From the NCBI GenBank assembly GCA_964549615.1, contig CAZJVP010000016.1, forward strand, positions 1 through 35,633: a stretch of 35,633 nucleotides of DNA. The letters run 5' to 3'. Source of the DNA: CAYVLA01 sp964549615 [NCBI: uncultured Thermococci archaeon]. GTDB taxonomy: Archaea > CAYQAE01 > CAYVLA01. The notes beneath the pieces were generated by a model. It had not been told where the DNA came from and did no database searches. It saw nothing but the letters and a program-made list of their open reading frames with translations. Positions 33,737 through 35,633 of the stretch are shown in pieces; within the stretch, counting starts at the first letter, position 1, and every line of letters begins with the position of its first letter. The position numbers and the translations under genes were made by a program.

Positions 33737-34507
33737 ATGGCGAACGTACGGTACGAGACGATGCTGCCGCGCGAGATACGCAGGGCAAGGGAAAGGATGC
33801 CCGTGGCTTATCTGCCGATGGGCATATTGGAGTGGCACGGCGAGTTCCTCCCCGTGGGAAACGATGCGCTGAAGGCGCATGCGCTCTGCTGCAGGATGGC
33901 GGAGGAGATCGGAGGCCTTGTCATGCCGCCCTTTTACTGGGGGGACAACAGGGCCGAGATAGCGGAGGTCGTTTTCAAGCCACAGTATTTCGGGCACCTA
34001 GACCATGACCACACGGTCGAAATGATGGAGGTCTATGGGCTGCGCAAAGAGGATTTCGAGCGGGAAGCCGAGCGTTCCAAGGCTGAGGGCGGGTGGAGAC
34101 TGTTCAAGGAGCTGCTGGATCACTCGCTCCACCAGATCGAGTCGCTGGGCTTCAAGGTCATAGTCGTCGTAGCGGGGCACTACCCGCTCATCGGGCCCTC
34201 CAGACAGGTGGCCGAGAGCTACGACGGCAGAGCGAAGATCATGCCGATGATCGGATACGATCTGGTGAAGGACCAGGGGTACAAAGGTGACCACGCGGCC
34301 AGATGGGAAACCTCCCTCCTGCTTGCCCTTCGGCCCGAGCTCGTCGACACGCTCGGACTCAAGGATGCGCAGAGGCTCGTGGGCATCATGGGTGAGGATC
34401 CACGGAAAGCCTCGGCCGAATACGGTAGGGAAGGGATAAACGCGATCATCCGGGAAGCACGCGGCAGGATCGCTGAACTCCTATCCCAAGCTCGGAGAGG
34501 CGAGTAG
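33737..34507 (+). CDS. Creatininase-family amidohydrolase
   Basis: A 256-residue metal-dependent amidohydrolase of the creatininase family (PF02633-like). The ligand motif ILEWHGEFLPVGNDALKA holds the Glu, His and Asp found in creatininase (EQHGxHLPxxTD). WETSLLLALRPELVD supplies the later Glu; the usual NxHGGN is VVAGHYPLIG, so the second metal-site loop differs. Relatives hydrolyse cyclic amides such as creatinine or formamide intermediates of riboflavin/F420 synthesis (ArfB); which applies is unclear. No signal peptide. The ATG at 33737 is chosen because the sequence before it lacks family similarity. GTATATTT at 33665-33672 is a possible TATA box with a leader of about 40 nt. Confidence 0.85.
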   Translation: MANVRYETMLPREIRRARERMPVAYLPMGILEWHGEFLPVGNDALKAHALCCRMAEEIGGLVMPPFYWGDNRAEIAEVVFKPQYFGHLDHDHTVEMMEVYGLRKEDFEREAERSKAEGGWRLFKELLDHSLHQIESLGFKVIVVVAGHYPLIGPSRQVAESYDGRAKIMPMIGYDLVKDQGYKGDHAARWETSLLLALRPELVDTLGLKDAQRLVGIMGEDPRKASAEYGREGINAIIREARGRIAELLSQARRGE

Positions 34508-34525
34508 CCGAGTAGCTGAGTAGCC
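34502..34525 (+). repeat. Three tandem copies of an 8-bp unit
   Basis: GAGTAGCC, GAGTAGCT and GAGTAGCC follow one another; the first copy contains the creatininase-family stop codon. Probably slippage-derived. Confidence 0.75.
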
Positions 34526-34527
34526 CC

Positions 34528-34538
34528 GTAATGCTTAT
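34528..34538 (+). promoter_or_regulatory. Possible TATA box for nitroreductase gene
   Basis: GTAATGCTTAT is centred about 31 nt before the ATG at 34564. If used, the upstream in-frame ATG at 34531 lies within the promoter and cannot be the start. Confidence 0.35.
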
Positions 34539-34563
34539 GAGCTCCCAGCCCATCGTGGATACC

Positions 34564-35049
34564 ATGAACGTCTTTGACTGCATCGTGCAGAGAAGGTCGG
34601 TCAGGTCCTACACGGATAGGAAGATCCCGGATGAGGCCGTCAACAGGATCCTTGAGGCCGGAAGGTGGGCACCGAGCGCTGGCAACCGTCAACCCTGGAG
34701 CTTCATCGTCATACGGGATCGTGAAATACTCAAGAAAATAGCGGAGCACGCCCGGTACGGCAGCTTCATCTCGGAAGCCCCTCTCGCCATCGCGGTGGTG
34801 ACCGATCCGTCAAGCGACTGGCACATCGTTGATGGGTCAGGCGCAGTGCAGAATATGGCTCTAGCAGCGTGGGAGATGGGCATAGGGACCTGCTGGATAG
34901 GCAGCCTCAACAGGGACGAGGTAAAGAAGATCCTCGGCGTGCCGGAGAAGCTGCACCTTCTGACGGTGCTGCCTTTCGGTTATCCGGCCCGCGTGGGAGC
35001 GTCCAACAGGAAGGCGATGGACGCAATCCTGCACCGCGACAGATGGTGA
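34564..35049 (+). CDS. Nitroreductase-family flavoprotein
   Basis: A 161-residue FMN-dependent oxidoreductase. Motifs: RRSVRSYTDRKIPDE (FMN phosphate contacts), AGRWAPSAGNRQPWSFIVI, MGIGTCWIGSLNRDEVKKILGVPE, and the C-terminal LPFGYPAR. These enzymes use NAD(P)H to reduce nitro compounds, quinones or other small acceptors in the cytoplasm; the natural substrate is not predictable. It is at the short end of the family, as in many archaeal members. ATG at 34564 gives the usual N-terminus (NVFDCIVQRRSVRSY); ATG 34531 would add 11 residues. It lies 56 nt after the creatininase-family gene. Confidence 0.88.
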   Translation: MNVFDCIVQRRSVRSYTDRKIPDEAVNRILEAGRWAPSAGNRQPWSFIVIRDREILKKIAEHARYGSFISEAPLAIAVVTDPSSDWHIVDGSGAVQNMALAAWEMGIGTCWIGSLNRDEVKKILGVPEKLHLLTVLPFGYPARVGASNRKAMDAILHRDRW

Positions 35050-35210
35050 GCCCGGCGAAGAAGTCCCGTTTGGACGGCCCCTTATCCGTCGCGGCGATGG
35101 TTGGCTTCTCAGTGACCTATCCGTTGCTCTGAGCCGCTAGGATCAAACAGGGCCCGAGTGGCCGAAAGATATTTCCTGCGCCCGCGCCAGAACGCGGGTC
35201 CAATGATTGG

Positions 35211-35585
35211 ATGATTGGACCATTCAGGGCAGCCCTTGCGGGCGCCGCCTTACTGGCGGGGTTTGTCGCCTTCGTGATCGCGCTCGTGCTAGTGGGTCTC
35301 ATGCTATTTATGGCCGGAAGGATCGTGGTGGGAAGAAAAGCGACCTTCGACGCAGCGGTGGCGATAGCATTCCTAGGAAGCCTCGCAGGGTTCATCCTCT
35401 CCCTCTTTTTCCCACGAGTCGGTCCACTCGTGGCGCTCGTGGTGTGGCTATGCCTGATCAAGTCTTTCTTCAGCACCGATTGGATCCAGGCCCTGGCCGT
35501 CGGGCTGCTTGCCGTCCTCGTGACGGTCGCAGTGAGGATCGTCGTGGGGATACTTTTCAGGATCACGCTCTTCGCGCTCCCCTAG
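35211..35585 (+). CDS. Small four-helix membrane protein
   Basis: A 124-residue protein of unknown function with four hydrophobic helices separated by short charged turns (GRIVVGRKATFD, SFFSTDWIQ). No signature is recognised. ATG at 35211 is preferred; an ATG at 35203 is out of frame and meets a stop after three codons. AGATATTTCC at 35168-35177 is a plausible TATA box about 39 nt upstream. Confidence 0.65.
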   Translation: MIGPFRAALAGAALLAGFVAFVIALVLVGLMLFMAGRIVVGRKATFDAAVAIAFLGSLAGFILSLFFPRVGPLVALVVWLCLIKSFFSTDWIQALAVGLLAVLVTVAVRIVVGILFRITLFALP

Positions 35586-35600
35586 GTCTTGGCACCTAGG
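35581..35600. repeat. Perfect hairpin at a stop codon
   Basis: CCTAGGT and ACCTAGG (7 bp, 6-nt loop) span the stop codon of the small membrane protein. No U-tract follows, so termination is uncertain. Confidence 0.5.
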
Positions 35601-35633
35601 CTTCTGCCAGCGCAGGCCGGGCCGAAGCTGGAC

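Noticed and set aside
1-35633. CRISPR arrays, insertion sequences, integrase or phage genes
   Set aside because: None seen: no regularly spaced repeats, transposase-like proteins or terminal inverted repeats with target duplications.

Overview
The window looks archaeal, probably from an uncultivated, GC-rich (about 60%) Thermoproteota/TACK-type lineage; Bathyarchaeia-like genomes carry similar gene mixes, but the lineage is inference and no marker gene is present. The main sequence evidence is a recurring promoter layout: short A/T-rich TATA-like boxes centred about 27-30 nt before the start codon (9764, 12856, 17293, 18383, 21828, 23261, 4959), as expected for leaderless archaeal mRNAs. GTG and TTG starts are frequent, and one gene has a U-rich terminator rather than a hairpin-plus-U terminator. 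I found no tRNA, rRNA, CRISPR array or transposase.

Layout. 1-4.6 kb: a secreted GH99/GH71-like glycoside hydrolase and an SGNH esterase, converging on a nitrilase-family hydrolase and a small ferredoxin-fold protein; then a CXXS thioredoxin and a small secreted protein with a PEP-CTERM-like tail. 4.6-8.8 kb: a CehA/McbA-type PHP metallohydrolase and a neutral-ceramidase-like protein, separated by a non-coding stretch with a long imperfect stem-loop. 8.9-12.9 kb: a decayed paralogue fragment, a small frameshifted reading frame, a secreted FG-GAP propeller protein, and a membrane-anchored GATase1-like protein that is the intact relative of the decayed fragment. 13-17.2 kb (minus strand): a GH116 glucosidase downstream of a UroD-family protein. 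17.3-20.7 kb (plus strand): an oligogalacturonate-lyase-like propeller and a GH42-like glycosidase. 20.7-23.3 kb (minus strand): a multi-pass membrane protein and a DegT/StrS aminotransferase. 23.4-27.5 kb (plus strand): two tandem UroD-family proteins and a DUF3604 metallohydrolase. 27.8-33.6 kb: a 1914-residue surface protein with a gingipain-type (C25) peptidase. 33.7-35.6 kb: a creatininase-family amidohydrolase, a nitroreductase and a small membrane protein.

Reading as a whole: this is an accessory region for taking apart external carbohydrates, glycoconjugates and proteins. Several hydrolases (GH99-like, GH116, GH42-like, PL22-like, SGNH, ceramidase-like, two PHP enzymes) sit beside secreted beta-propeller and CARDB-type surface proteins. 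The three UroD-family proteins suggest methyl-group transfer, but no corrinoid protein is visible. The most unusual items are the C25 peptidase with a propeller inserted inside its catalytic domain and a prodomain-like module after it; three secreted proteins with PEP-CTERM-like C-termini; the imperfect stem-loop at 7096-7173; and the small gene at 9477 whose two halves join only by a -1 shift at an A7 run.
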